DNA from: Brevundimonas intermedia
GTDB taxonomy: Bacteria > Pseudomonadota > Alphaproteobacteria > Caulobacterales > Caulobacteraceae
Reading direction: 5' to 3'
Assembly (NCBI RefSeq): GCF_027922165.1
Contig: NZ_BSFD01000002.1
Location: 1-64,000 of the forward strand
Length of the DNA stretch: 64,000 bases
A program made the translations under genes and the position numbers. Of the stretch, positions 52,059 to 63,934 are shown piece by piece (position 1 is the first letter of the stretch; the number at the start of each line of letters is the position of its first letter). Under the pieces are notes generated by a model. The model was not told the DNA's origin. It ran no database searches and worked only from the letters and a program-made list of their open reading frames with translations.

Positions 52059-53501
52059 TCAGAAGCGCGCGATGCGGCGCACGTGGCTGTCCGGACGACG
52101 GCTTTCCAAGACGGCTGCGCCGACAGCGGCCGCAATAGTGGCGACAGCCAGGAGCGCGCCGCCTTCACGGGCATGATCACGCGCATAGGCGCCGGCGTCG
52201 TCGGCGTAACGGCGCGCCGTCTTGCCGTGCTTCTTCAGCGCCTTCTTGGAGCCCTTGCGGGTCGAGCGGAACAGCTCGTCCGCACGCGAGCGCGCGTCAT
52301 GCACGGCGTCTGAGGCGCGGTGACCAGCGTCGCGCGAGAACTCGCTCGCTCGCTCGCCTGCTTCCTCGGCGCGATAACGGAAGGCGTCGACAGCGTCATG
52401 GAACCGGTCCCGCAGGTCAGCGGTGTCGACCCAGCCGCGCGGATCGATGCGGGTCCGGATGCGCTGATAGCGCGTCGGTCCGCTGCGCTGAGTCAGATAC
52501 AGGACCACGGCGGCGCCGGCCGCGAGGGCGACGAGGCTGCCGGCGGTGACGCCCGGATGTTTGCGGACTTCCGCCAAGGCGCTGAAATTACGGACCATGG
52601 GATAGTGAACCTCTTCATCAAGGCCGTCTTCGGTGGGATCATAGAGCCCGTCGTCATACGGCCGATAGGCGGAACGGCGGTCCCGCATCAGCGAAGGAGC
52701 GAACCGCGCCAGAAGAGGTTCCGCAATCCCCGGCAAAGCTGAGTAGAAAGACGCGATGACGCGCCCTCCCCCGCCCACCGTGATCTCGCGGATCGGATGA
52801 GTGGCGCAGTACAGGATGGTGTCGGCGACCACATGGGTCGCATAGACCGGCTGTGGATTGTGCATGGCCTGCCCCGTCAGGTTTCGGGCATGCCGGCTGT
52901 AGGGCGTGTCGATCGCACCCGGCTTCACCAGGCTGACCGTCACCGGCGCCTGTTCCCGCAACAGCTCGATCCGCAGGGCGTTGGTGAACCCCTTCACCGC
53001 ATGTTTGGACGCGGCGTAGACGCCCTGCACCGGCAGAGGCAGGTCCGACAGGATCGAACCCACATTGACGATCGCCCCGCCGCCCTGCCGCGTCCGCAGA
53101 TGTTCGACGGCCGCCATAGCGCCATTGACCACGCCCCAGTAGTTGGTCTCGAACAGCCGCCGCTGATCCTCCAGCGTCGTTTCGCGGATCGGTCCGAACA
53201 GCCCTACCCCGGCGTTGTTGACCCAGGTGTCGAAGCCCCCGAACAGCCGCACGCACTTGTCCGCAGCCGCCTTCAGCGCCTCGGCGTCCGACACATCGGC
53301 CACCGCCCAGGCGACACGCGATCCCTGCGCCTGCAACTCTTCGCACAGGGCCCGCAGATCCGCCTCGCCCCGCGCGATCAGAAACACCTTGGCTCCGGCC
53401 CGCGCCGCCCGACGCGCCGTCGCAAGACCGACGCCCGACGTCGCGCCGGTGACGACGATGGACTGCTCGCCCAGAGGCTTCAGCACAGGTTTAGCGTGCA
53501 T
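52059..53501 (-). CDS. Short-chain dehydrogenase with C-terminal membrane and helical tail
   Basis: The 480-residue protein has a classical SDR domain at about 10-260: TGATSGVG at 18-25, NNAG at 95-98, catalytic Ser149, and YAASK with Tyr162 and Lys166. It is followed by a proline-rich linker, a hydrophobic helix at about 318-336 (TAGSLVALAAGAAVVLYL), a highly charged helical stretch (FRYRAEEAGERASEFSRDAG) and a second hydrophobic helix at about 447-466. The tail resembles apolipoprotein-like or stress-type amphipathic helices. The ATG at 53501 follows GCAAGGACGACC. The substrate is unknown. Confidence 0.88.
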   Translation of the reverse strand: MHAKPVLKPLGEQSIVVTGATSGVGLATARRAARAGAKVFLIARGEADLRALCEELQAQGSRVAWAVADVSDAEALKAAADKCVRLFGGFDTWVNNAGVGLFGPIRETTLEDQRRLFETNYWGVVNGAMAAVEHLRTRQGGGAIVNVGSILSDLPLPVQGVYAASKHAVKGFTNALRIELLREQAPVTVSLVKPGAIDTPYSRHARNLTGQAMHNPQPVYATHVVADTILYCATHPIREITVGGGGRVIASFYSALPGIAEPLLARFAPSLMRDRRSAYRPYDDGLYDPTEDGLDEEVHYPMVRNFSALAEVRKHPGVTAGSLVALAAGAAVVLYLTQRSGPTRYQRIRTRIDPRGWVDTADLRDRFHDAVDAFRYRAEEAGERASEFSRDAGHRASDAVHDARSRADELFRSTRKGSKKALKKHGKTARRYADDAGAYARDHAREGGALLAVATIAAAVGAAVLESRRPDSHVRRIARF

Positions 53502-53686
53502 GGTCGTCCTTGCATTCCGCCTCGACAAATTCTCGAGGTTCTCCATGGTTTGTAGAGCCGGATTCTACAGGTTTTTCGAGGCGACGGCGCGCCTTAGATC
53601 GCCGCACCCGGATCGGCCGATATTCACCACCGACCTCGCCCCCTTATCAACGGGGCTTTGGATGCCTAAATAGCCGCGATCCCGAA

Positions 53687-54634
53687 ATGACGTTTTCCAA
53701 GGACTTCGCCGTGACCGATCACGCGCCTCAATCCGCCGTTTCCGACGACCTGGCCGCCGCCTTCCAGATCGAGGGCTGGCCCGTGCGCGGCCGCCTGGTC
53801 CGCCTGGGTGCGACCATCGACAAGATCCTCGCGGCCCACGCCTATCCCGAGCCGGTCGCCGCCCTGCTGGGCGAGGCCTGTGCGCTTGCGGCGCTGATCG
53901 GCTCCAGCCTGAAGTTCGAGGGCCGCCTGATGGTCCAGGCCCAGGGCGACGGACCGGTCCGCTATGTCGTCGCCGACTACGGCACCGACGGCTCGCTGCG
54001 CGGCTACTGCCGCTATGACGAGGCCGAGGTGGCCGAGGCCTCCAAGGGCTTCGCCCGTCCCGGCGCGCAGACGCTGCTGGGCCAGGGGGTCTTCGTCATG
54101 ACCCTGGATCGCGGTCCCGACTTCGAGCGCACGCAAGGCATCACCCCTATCGAGGGCGAAAGCCTGTCGCTGTGCGCCGAACACTATTTCCAGCAGTCCG
54201 AACAGGTCCCGACCAAGGTCCGCCTGGCCGTAGGCGAGGTTCTGACCGAGGCCGGTTCGCAGTGGCGCGCCGGCGGGGCCATGATCCAGATCATCGCCGG
54301 GGACGAGGCGCGCGGCTCGACCGAGGAGGTCTGGGACCGCACCCGCGCCCTGTTCGGCACCCTGGGCGATGACGAGCTGATCGACCCGACCATCTCGCCG
54401 GAAACCCTGCTGTTCCGCCTGTTCCACGAGGACGGCGTGCGGCTGGAGGGGGCGCGCGAACTGACGGCGGTGTGCCGCTGCTCGCGCGACCGCATCGCCT
54501 CGGTCCTAGCCTCCTTTGACCCGGCCGAACGCGCCGACATGGTCGAGGATGACGGCAAGATCCGCGTCACCTGCGAATACTGCGCCACAGTATACGCCCT
54601 TGAGCCGGACGAGATCGTGGCTGAACAGATCTAA
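53687..54634 (+). CDS. hslO: Redox-regulated chaperone Hsp33
   Basis: Hsp33 is a holdase switched on when oxidation releases zinc. The 315-residue protein has the N-terminal binding region (FQIEGWPVRGRLVRLGATID), the GRLMVQAQGDGPVRYVVADY motif, and the C-terminal zinc cysteines 263 and 265 (VCRCS) plus 296 and 299 (CEYC). The ATG at 53687 gives the family start; the open frame to 53510 adds a basic stretch without homology. It ends at a strong bidirectional terminator. Confidence 0.97.
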   Translation: MTFSKDFAVTDHAPQSAVSDDLAAAFQIEGWPVRGRLVRLGATIDKILAAHAYPEPVAALLGEACALAALIGSSLKFEGRLMVQAQGDGPVRYVVADYGTDGSLRGYCRYDEAEVAEASKGFARPGAQTLLGQGVFVMTLDRGPDFERTQGITPIEGESLSLCAEHYFQQSEQVPTKVRLAVGEVLTEAGSQWRAGGAMIQIIAGDEARGSTEEVWDRTRALFGTLGDDELIDPTISPETLLFRLFHEDGVRLEGARELTAVCRCSRDRIASVLASFDPAERADMVEDDGKIRVTCEYCATVYALEPDEIVAEQI

Positions 54635-54643
54635 AACGAAGAC

Positions 54644-54664
54644 GGGCGGCCGGTACGGCCGCCC
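54644..54664. terminator. Bidirectional terminator between hslO and phoB
   Basis: A perfect 9-bp GC stem (54644-54652 with 54656-54664) has a three-base GTA loop. It lies between two convergent genes with only 35 bases between stops. T-rich sequence is CTTCTCT on the plus side and TCTTCGTTTT on the minus side. Confidence 0.8.
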
Positions 54665-54669
54665 TTCTC

Positions 54670-55359
54670 TCAGCCTTCCAGATCCAGCGAATAGCCGGCT
54701 GAACGGACGGTACGGATCGGGTTGGCGCTTTCGCCGATATTCAGCGCCTTGCGCAGCCGGCCGACATGGACGTCAACGGTGCGGGCTTCGACATAGACGT
54801 CCGAGCCCCAGACCGCGTCCAGCAGCTGTTCACGGCTGAACACCCGGCCCGGGTGCTGCATGAAGTGGTCCAGCAGTCGGAACTCGGTCGGGCCCAGATG
54901 CACCTCCTGGCCCGAGCGCTTCACCCGGTGCGACACGCGGTCGATGATGATGTCGCCGTGGTTCAGGCGGTCGTCGGCCAGGCCCGGCCGGATGCGGCGC
55001 AGAACGGCCCGGATGCGGGCGATCAGCTCGACCATCGAGAAGGGCTTGGTCAGATAATCGTCGGCCCCGGTGTCCAGACCCCGGACCCGGTCGCTCTCTT
55101 CGCCCCGCGCCGTCAGCATGATGACCGGCAGGTTGCGCGTCTCGGCCTTGCCGCGGATACGGCGGCAGACCTCGATGCCCGACAGTTTGGGCAGCATCCA
55201 GTCCAGCAGCACCAGGTCGGGCTGACGCTCGTCGATCTGGAGCATGCCCTCCTCGCCGTCGGCGGCGACGGTGACGTCGTAACCTTCCTTCTCGAGATTG
55301 TACTGAAGCAGGGTCGCCAGCGCGTCCTCGTCTTCCATCACAAGGATATAGGGCTGCAC
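54670..55359 (-). CDS. phoB: Phosphate response regulator PhoB
   Basis: PhoB binds Pho boxes when phosphorylated by PhoR. The 229-residue protein has a receiver domain with Asp53 (LVLLDWMLPKLSG), the acidic pair Glu9-Asp10, and a C-terminal winged helix (GPTEFRLLDHFMQHPGRVFS; VDVHVGRLRKAL). The start is GTG at 55359 (MQPYILVMEDED). It is the last gene of the pst operon, 20 bases after phoU. Confidence 0.97.
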   Translation of the reverse strand: MQPYILVMEDEDALATLLQYNLEKEGYDVTVAADGEEGMLQIDERQPDLVLLDWMLPKLSGIEVCRRIRGKAETRNLPVIMLTARGEESDRVRGLDTGADDYLTKPFSMVELIARIRAVLRRIRPGLADDRLNHGDIIIDRVSHRVKRSGQEVHLGPTEFRLLDHFMQHPGRVFSREQLLDAVWGSDVYVEARTVDVHVGRLRKALNIGESANPIRTVRSAGYSLDLEG

Positions 55360-55379
55360 GTCAGGTCTCCGGTCTCGGC

Positions 55380-56108
55380 TTAGTGCGAGGTCGTCAGGTT
55401 GGGGGTAGAGGCTTCGTCTTCGGCGCCGGGATGCGCACGCGGGCGTTCGCCCAACATGTCGTCGCCGGTGATCTCGTAATGGACGGTCTCGGCGATATTG
55501 GTCGCGTGATCGCCGATCCGCTCAAGGTTCTTGGCCATGAAGAGCAGATGGGTGCAGGCCCCGATCGTGCGGGGATCGCCCATCATATAGGTCAGAAGCT
55601 CGCGGAACAGCGAGTTGTAGTGCTCGTCGACCTCGTCGTCCGTCTGCCAGACGGCCACGGCGCGATCCAGTTCCGAGGCCGTATAGGCGTCCAGCACGTC
55701 GCGCAGCCGCGTCGAGACCAGCCGCCCCATCCGTTCGATCGAACGGGTCAGCGGCTGCATCGGCTCGCTCTCCGCCAGGATCAGCGCCCGCTTGGCGATG
55801 TTCTTGGCCAGGTCGCCGGTGCGTTCCAGATCCGAAGCCATCTTCATGGCGCCCAGGGTGCGACGCAGGTCGCTGGCGACCGGCTGACGCAGGGCGATCA
55901 GGCGGATCGCCTTCTTCTCGATGTCGCGATGAAGGGCGTCCAGCTTCAGGTCGCGCTCAACCACAGCCCGCGCCAAGGCGATGTCGCGTCGGGCGACGGA
56001 GTCGATAGCGTCCGAAACCTGGGCCTCGGCGAGACCGCCCATGCGGGCGACTTCGGCCGTGATCTGGTTCAGCTCGTCGCCGTAGGCCTTGACCGTATGC
56101 TGGTTCAT
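55380..56108 (-). CDS. phoU: Phosphate signalling protein PhoU
   Basis: PhoU links Pst transporter activity to PhoR signalling. The 242-residue protein has two three-helix repeats with the E/DxxxD metal motifs DLERTGDLAKN at about 92-102 and NLERIGDHATN at about 193-203. The C-terminal tail of about 25 residues is disordered. Its ATG overlaps the pstB stop by one base (TGATG). Confidence 0.97.
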   Translation of the reverse strand: MNQHTVKAYGDELNQITAEVARMGGLAEAQVSDAIDSVARRDIALARAVVERDLKLDALHRDIEKKAIRLIALRQPVASDLRRTLGAMKMASDLERTGDLAKNIAKRALILAESEPMQPLTRSIERMGRLVSTRLRDVLDAYTASELDRAVAVWQTDDEVDEHYNSLFRELLTYMMGDPRTIGACTHLLFMAKNLERIGDHATNIAETVHYEITGDDMLGERPRAHPGAEDEASTPNLTTSH

Positions 56109-57061
56109 CAGCCGAACCTTCCGGTGATATAGTCCAGGGTGCGGCGCTCACGTGGGTTCTGGAAGATGTCTTCCGTGTCCCCGGTCTCGACCAGACGGCC
56201 CATGTGGAAGAAGGCGGTGCGTTGCGACACCCGCGCGGCCTGGGCCATCGAGTGGGTGACGATGACGATGCAGAACCGCTCGCGCAGTTCGTCGATCAGT
56301 TCCTCGATCCGCGCCGTGGCGATGGGATCCAGGGCCGAGCAGGGCTCGTCCATCAGGATCACTTCCGGGTTCACGGCGATGGCGCGGGCGATGACCAGAC
56401 GCTGCTGCTGACCGCCCGACAGACCCATGGCGGACGACTGCAGGCGGTCGGCGACCTCATCCCACAGACCGGCGCGCTTCAGGGCGCTCTCGACCACGCC
56501 GTCCATCTCGGACTTGGCGCTGACCAGCCCGTGGATCTTGGGGCCATAGGCGACGTTTTCGTAGATCGACTTGGGGAAGGGGTTCGGACGCTGGAACACC
56601 ATGCCGACACGGGCGCGCAACAGAACGGGGTCGATGGAGCGGTCGTTGATGTCTTCGCCGTCCATGGCGATCCGGCCGGTCACCTTGGCGCCGGAAATCG
56701 TGTCGTTCATGCGGTTCATGGTCCGCAGGAAGGTCGACTTGCCGCAACCCGACGGCCCGATCAGAGCCGTGACGGTCTTGTCCGGAATGTCCAGCGAGAC
56801 GTCGTACAGCGCCTGCTTGCCCTCGTAGAAGACCGAGACGTCACGCGCAGCGATCTTGATCGGTCCGACGGGAGGACTGTCGACCACGGTCGGGCCAGGC
56901 AGGTCCGACGCCTCGTAAGCGCGGGGCTCCTCCGTGGCCTTCGCCTTCGAGGTCGCCGTGGCTTCAGGCAGGAGTTGGCCACCCATGCGCGGGGTTTCGG
57001 TGGGATCGACGGGGCCGGACCCGGTCTGATCTTCGGCGGAGCGGAAAATACGGAATTTCAT
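56108..57061 (-). CDS. pstB: Phosphate ABC transporter ATP-binding protein PstB
   Basis: The 317-residue ATPase energises phosphate import through PstC and PstA. Walker [10 protein letters not shown] is at 102-110, then the signature [17 protein letters not shown] and Walker [21 protein letters not shown]. It is about 60 residues longer than E. coli PstB because of a disordered N-terminus (Pro/Glu/Thr-rich, to about residue 68). It starts four bases after pstA. Confidence 0.97.
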   Translation of the reverse strand: MKFRIFRSAEDQTGSGPVDPTETPRMGGQLLPEATATSKAKATEEPRAYEASDLPGPTVVDSPPVGPIKIAARDVSVFYEGKQALYDVSLDIPDKTVTALIGPSGCGKSTFLRTMNRMNDTISGAKVTGRIAMDGEDINDRSIDPVLLRARVGMVFQRPNPFPKSIYENVAYGPKIHGLVSAKSEMDGVVESALKRAGLWDEVADRLQSSAMGLSGGQQQRLVIARAIAVNPEVILMDEPCSALDPIATARIEELIDELRERFCIVIVTHSMAQAARVSQRTAFFHMGRLVETGDTEDIFQNPRERRTLDYITGRFG

Positions 57062-57065
57062 TCTC

Positions 57066-58370
57066 TTACCACCGACGCTCGAAGCGCCGCCTCAGGATGA
57101 TGGCCGCCGCGTTCATGATGATCATGAAGACCAGCAGAACGATGATCGCAGCGGCGGTGCGTTCATGGAACGCCCGCTCGGAGGCGTTCTCCCAGATATA
57201 AATCAGCGACGGCAGCGCCCCGACCGGCTGGTCGATGGCGTGCGGCACGCCCGGCACGAAGCTGACCATGCCGATCAGCAGCAGGGGCGCGGTCTCGCCC
57301 AGGGCGTGAGCCATGGAGATGATGGCGCCGGTCATGACGCCGGGCATGGCCAGCGGCAGGACATGACTGAACACCGTCTGCGTCTTGGAGGCGCCCATGG
57401 CCAGGGCCGCCTCGCGAATGGACGGCGGCACGGCCTTCAGGGCCGAGCGCGTGGCGATAACCAAGGTGGGCAGGGCCATGAGGGCCAGAACCAGACCGCC
57501 GACGATCGGGCTGGCGCGCGGCAGATGCATCCAGTTGATGAACAGCGCCAAGCCCAACAGGCCATAGACGATGGAGGGCACAGCCGCGAGGTTATTGATG
57601 TTGACCTCAATGATGTCGGTCAACTTGTTCTTGGGCGCGAACTCCTCAAGCCAGATCGCGGCGCCGACGCCCAGCGGAATGGCGATCAGGGCGGTGACCA
57701 TCAGCATCAGAGCCGAACCGACCACGGCGCCCAGGACGCCGGCCAGTTCTGGCTGGGTCGAATCGCCGTTGGTGAACAGGGCTGTGTTGAAGTGGGATCC
57801 GACCACGCCCTCGGCCTGCATCCGCTCCAGCCAGGCGATCTGACGGTCGTTGATGCGGCGCTGATCCTGAGGCGTCGACTGGGAGATCTCCCCCTTCAGA
57901 TACAGGTCCGCGTCGTCCGAAAGCGGAACCGCCAGCGGCACGGTCTCGCCAATGACGTCCGACCGCTTCGCCACCAGATCCGCGGCCACGAACTTGAGTT
58001 CGGACGAGAACAGCGCCTTCATCTGACTGGAGGCCGTACCCGCCGCGTCGTCCTGAATGCCCCAGCGCGCCAACTGCTGCTCGGCTGCAAGCTGCTCGAA
58101 GTTGGAGCCTTGCGGATAGGCGCGGTCGATGCGAGCCGGATCCATATAGACCGGCACCGTCACCGTGTGGGTATAGAAGGCGGTGTGGCCCTGCTCGACG
58201 ATCCGCACGAGCAGGACCGCGAGGAAGACCATGGCGGCGGCGATCGCCAGCCGACCGAACCATTTGAACCGCGCTTCCTTGGCATGGCGGCGTTTCAGGC
58301 CGGCGCGCAGACGATCCAGCCGCCCCTTCGCGGCCGCGCCGTCGATCTGATCGGGGGTCGCGTCAGTCAT
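57066..58370 (-). CDS. pstA: Phosphate ABC transporter permease PstA with N-terminal extension
   Basis: The 434-residue permease has a long N-terminal part (about 1-150) with one membrane helix and an exported region (the DUF3333 type of alphaproteobacteria). The usual permease domain follows with [36 protein letters not shown] and the EAA loop [21 protein letters not shown]. coli PstA has about 296 residues, so the extension is family-specific. Its ATG overlaps the pstC stop by eight bases. Confidence 0.96.
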   Translation of the reverse strand: MTDATPDQIDGAAAKGRLDRLRAGLKRRHAKEARFKWFGRLAIAAAMVFLAVLLVRIVEQGHTAFYTHTVTVPVYMDPARIDRAYPQGSNFEQLAAEQQLARWGIQDDAAGTASSQMKALFSSELKFVAADLVAKRSDVIGETVPLAVPLSDDADLYLKGEISQSTPQDQRRINDRQIAWLERMQAEGVVGSHFNTALFTNGDSTQPELAGVLGAVVGSALMLMVTALIAIPLGVGAAIWLEEFAPKNKLTDIIEVNINNLAAVPSIVYGLLGLALFINWMHLPRASPIVGGLVLALMALPTLVIATRSALKAVPPSIREAALAMGASKTQTVFSHVLPLAMPGVMTGAIISMAHALGETAPLLLIGMVSFVPGVPHAIDQPVGALPSLIYIWENASERAFHERTAAAIIVLLVFMIIMNAAAIILRRRFERRW

Positions 58371-59793
58371 ATTGTTCCCGGTAGGTCTGGACGATCCGGT
58401 GCGCCACGATGTTCAGCACCAGGGTCGCCAGGAAAAGGGTCAGCCCCAGGCCGAAGGCGGACAGGGTCTTGGCGCTGTTGAACTCCTGGTCTCCGGTCAG
58501 CAGGGTGACGATCTGCACCGTGACGGTGGTGACCGTGTCCAAGGGATTGAAGGTCAAGTTCGCGGCGAGGCCGGCGGCCATGGTCACGATCATGGTCTCG
58601 CCGATCGCGCGCGACACGGCCAGCAGCAGGGCGCCGGCGATGCCTGGCAGAGCGGCTGGCAACAGCACCCGCTTCACCGTCTCGGACTTGGTCGCGCCCA
58701 TGGCGAACGAACCGTCGCGCAGCGATTGTGGAACCGCGTTCAGGATGTCGTCGGACAAGGATGACACGAACGGGATCAGCATGATCCCCATGACGGCGCC
58801 GGCGGTCAGCGCCATCTGGTTCTGCACCAGGGCCAGGTATTGGCCGAGACCGTCCAAGGGACCGCCGATCAGGAACAGCCCGATCTCGTTGAAGAAGACT
58901 CGCAGGATGGGCCCGACCGTCAGGGCGGCGAAGAAGCCGTAGACCACGGTGGGCACGCCCGCGAGAATCTCGAGCAACGGCTTGATCACGGCCCGCGTAG
59001 TGCGTCCGGCGTATTCCGACAGATAGATGGCCGACAGCAGGCCGATCGGCGCCGCGACGCACATGGCGATCAGCATGATCAGCAGGGTGCCGGCGAACAG
59101 GGGCACTGCCCCAAAGGCGCCGGTCGAACCGACCTGGTCGGCGCGAATGGCGATCTGCGGGCTCCACTGGGTTCCGAACAGGAACTCGAACACCGGCACC
59201 TTCTGGAAGAAGCGCAGCGAGTCGAACGCCAGCGATGCGATGATGCCCAGGGTGGTCAGGACCGCGATGGCGGAACAGACGAACAGGGCGCCGTACACCC
59301 ACCCCTCGACCCGATTGCGGGCGCGGGTCTGCGGCTTGATCTGACTGAAAGCGAACAGCCCCCCGATCAGAGCGGCGAGGATAGCGCCCAACCCGCCGCC
59401 CCATTGCAGCGTGCGTTCGATGCTGACCATGCGCCGCGCCTCGACTGGAAGCTGCTCGGCCAGCGGGCGTTCCCAGATTTGCAGGGCCGGCTCGCCGCGG
59501 CCGACACGATGGGCGTCGGCGAAGAAGGCGTCACGACGGAAGGGCTCAAGCGCCGCCACAGCCTCGGGCGTGCCGGCGGCGGTCAGCTGGCGTTCAAGCG
59601 GGGTCGCAAACACGCTGAGAAGGATCAGCACCAGCAAAGCGGGGGCCGCCACCCAGATCAAGGCATAGGCGCCATGCTGGCCCGGTCGCGAGTGCGGCTT
59701 GGCCCCAACCGCGCGACGACGCGCAAGCTCGCGACCGCCTAAAAAGGCGGCGGCGCCGAGCGCAACAAGAAACAACAGATAAATCCAGATCAT
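58363..59793 (-). CDS. pstC: Phosphate ABC transporter permease PstC
   Basis: The 476-residue permease is much longer than the E. coli protein (319). It has a helix at the N-terminus, a second near 45-65, an extracytoplasmic region at about 70-125, and then the permease domain with LLSAIYLSEYAGRTTRAVIK, GVPTVVYGFFAALTVGPILR and the EAA loop RDGSFAMGATKSETVKRVLL. It is first in the pstC-pstA-pstB-phoU-phoB operon and lies behind a Pho box. No pstS gene is in the window. Confidence 0.96.
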   Translation of the reverse strand: MIWIYLLFLVALGAAAFLGGRELARRRAVGAKPHSRPGQHGAYALIWVAAPALLVLILLSVFATPLERQLTAAGTPEAVAALEPFRRDAFFADAHRVGRGEPALQIWERPLAEQLPVEARRMVSIERTLQWGGGLGAILAALIGGLFAFSQIKPQTRARNRVEGWVYGALFVCSAIAVLTTLGIIASLAFDSLRFFQKVPVFEFLFGTQWSPQIAIRADQVGSTGAFGAVPLFAGTLLIMLIAMCVAAPIGLLSAIYLSEYAGRTTRAVIKPLLEILAGVPTVVYGFFAALTVGPILRVFFNEIGLFLIGGPLDGLGQYLALVQNQMALTAGAVMGIMLIPFVSSLSDDILNAVPQSLRDGSFAMGATKSETVKRVLLPAALPGIAGALLLAVSRAIGETMIVTMAAGLAANLTFNPLDTVTTVTVQIVTLLTGDQEFNSAKTLSAFGLGLTLFLATLVLNIVAHRIVQTYREQYD

Positions 59794-59899
59794 TCCGGGT
59801 CCGAAGCGGGGGCAGGCGCGAATCGAAAAGCGACCGGGGATCCGGGTTCGACGCGGCGCGACTACTGCCTGTGAATGGTCAGCGCATTAAGACGAGTTG

Positions 59900-59917
59900 A
59901 TGACAGTTCGGTAACAG
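59900..59917 (-). promoter_or_regulatory. Pho box upstream of pstC
   Basis: On the minus strand the sequence CTGTTACCGAACTGTCAT consists of two 7-base direct repeats (CTGTTAC and CTGTCAT) 11 bases apart. It matches the PhoB consensus CTGTCAT-4-CTGTCAT with two mismatches in the first half. It lies 107 bases before the pstC start, between phoR and pstC, and would make the operon including phoB self-activated in phosphate starvation. Confidence 0.8.
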
Positions 59918-59935
59918 CGTAGCCGCCGCACCGCT

Positions 59936-61351
59936 TCAGGCGGCTGTTCGGGCGTCCCGCCGCTCAATCACCATCGGGAACCAGGCGGTGAAGGCGGTGC
60001 CCAGGCCCGGGGCGCTTTCGACCACCAAACCGCCCTGGTGACGGTTGATAATGTGTTTGACGATGGCCAGACCCAGGCCCGTCCCTTGTCGCTCGCCGCT
60101 CTTTTGACCCTCGACGCGATAGAAGCGCTCGGTCAGGCGCGGCAGGTGTTCACGCGCCATGCCCGGTCCGTGGTCGCGAACCGTCACAGCGGCGTAGAAG
60201 ACACCGACCGCCCGATCCGGCGTGACCAGCGGCAACCGCGTGGCCCCGGGCATGCGCGAGGCCCAGGCCTCGTCAAACGACAGGTCGGATCGCACCGAAA
60301 TTTCCACCGTCGCACCCTTCGGGGAATATTTGACCGCATTGTCCAACAGGTTCTGGACAACCTGCAGAATTTCGTCGCGGTCCCCGCTGATTGACGCCCT
60401 CGCCTCCCCCTGATCGACCACCACATCGATCTGCTTCTCCTGGGTCAGCACGCTGACCGCATCGACGACGTCCGAGGCGGCGCGGTCCAGATCCACCCGA
60501 CCCGACGGCGGAATATGCTCGTTCAGTTCGATCCGGCTGAGCGACAGAAGGTCGGCGACCAGCCGGCCCATGCGATCCGCCTGAGCCGACATGATGTCCA
60601 GGAAGCGGTCACGGGCGGCGACGTCGTCGCGCGCATGGCCCTTCAGCGTCTCGATAAACCCACTGAGCGAAGCCAGGGGCGTACGCAGCTCATGGCTGGC
60701 GTTGGCCAGGAAATCGACGCGCATCATCTCGGTTCGCCGCGCATCGGTCTCGTCACGCAGGATGACCATGGCCAGGGGGGCGCCGCCGCCAGCCCCCTCG
60801 CCGCGACCCAGCGGCCGGGTCCAGGCGCGCCAACGCCGATCCCTTTGCCCGCCGGTCGTATAATCCGTCGTACGCGACACCGCCCCGAACAGCGCCTCAT
60901 CCACGGCTTCAAGTACGCCGGGCTCGCGCAGCACCTGCACAAGAAGCGCACCCTGGCTTTGAATTCGTAGAAGATCGCGCGCTGCGCTGTTGGCCATGAC
61001 GATCCGCCGACCGGCGATATCGTCGGGCTCGCCCCCGCTGATGATCAGGACCGGATCGTCTAGAGCCTCGAACACCCGATCCTGCAGATCAGCCTTCATG
61101 GGGTCCGACGGCCTCTCGATCGGAGCGCCCGTCGATTCTGGAAGAGGCGTGGTCGATGAGGGATGGGCGTTCAGTATCCACGCCGAGATCGCCACGATCA
61201 CCGCCCCGCCGATGAGCCAGTTCGCGATCTCGGGATGAATGAAGGCCAAGCCCAACAGCACGCCTACGGCGATCGCGATGCTGATTCCCACGGTCCAGAG
61301 ACGCGAAGTCGAAATCGGCGCGACGGGTGAGGGCGAGGATTCGTAAGGCAT
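59936..61351 (-). CDS. phoR: Phosphate regulon sensor kinase PhoR
   Basis: The 471-residue kinase has two membrane helices at about 18-38 and 44-62, and a PAS-like region at about 88-205. The DHp motif FLANASHELRTPLASLSGFI has His220, and the ATPase domain has NLLDNAVKYSP, DHGPGMA and GTGLGLAIVKHIINRH. The ATG at 61351 is chosen because the membrane helices follow it; the frame runs upstream to 61426. It is the usual first gene of the Caulobacter-type pho cluster, separated from pstC by the Pho box. Confidence 0.95.
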   Translation of the reverse strand: MPYESSPSPVAPISTSRLWTVGISIAIAVGVLLGLAFIHPEIANWLIGGAVIVAISAWILNAHPSSTTPLPESTGAPIERPSDPMKADLQDRVFEALDDPVLIISGGEPDDIAGRRIVMANSAARDLLRIQSQGALLVQVLREPGVLEAVDEALFGAVSRTTDYTTGGQRDRRWRAWTRPLGRGEGAGGGAPLAMVILRDETDARRTEMMRVDFLANASHELRTPLASLSGFIETLKGHARDDVAARDRFLDIMSAQADRMGRLVADLLSLSRIELNEHIPPSGRVDLDRAASDVVDAVSVLTQEKQIDVVVDQGEARASISGDRDEILQVVQNLLDNAVKYSPKGATVEISVRSDLSFDEAWASRMPGATRLPLVTPDRAVGVFYAAVTVRDHGPGMAREHLPRLTERFYRVEGQKSGERQGTGLGLAIVKHIINRHQGGLVVESAPGLGTAFTAWFPMVIERRDARTAA

Positions 61352-61504
61352 ATGCGGCGCAGGCCTCCATATGGGCAGCCGAGGGAATCCGATCCTTGCA
61401 CGGATTCTGTGACGGCGCGCCGACACACGCCATCGTTTTATTTGAGCTTCGCCGCACGCTTTGTTTAGGAGTTTGGGTCATCGTCTCCCGTCGAAGGGGG
61501 CGCC

Positions 61505-63790
<2,286 letters not shown>

Positions 63791-63934
63791 TCTCGCGCGG
63801 GATCTCGTCCATGGCGGTTGCACATCCGTCATGATGCGTGTAATAGCCCGCGCTCTTGAATTCGAGGGTTCATGACCCCCGCCGCGCGGGCCCAGGGTTG
63901 GCGCGGTGTTTCCGTTGTTGTTGAGGCGAGCCAG

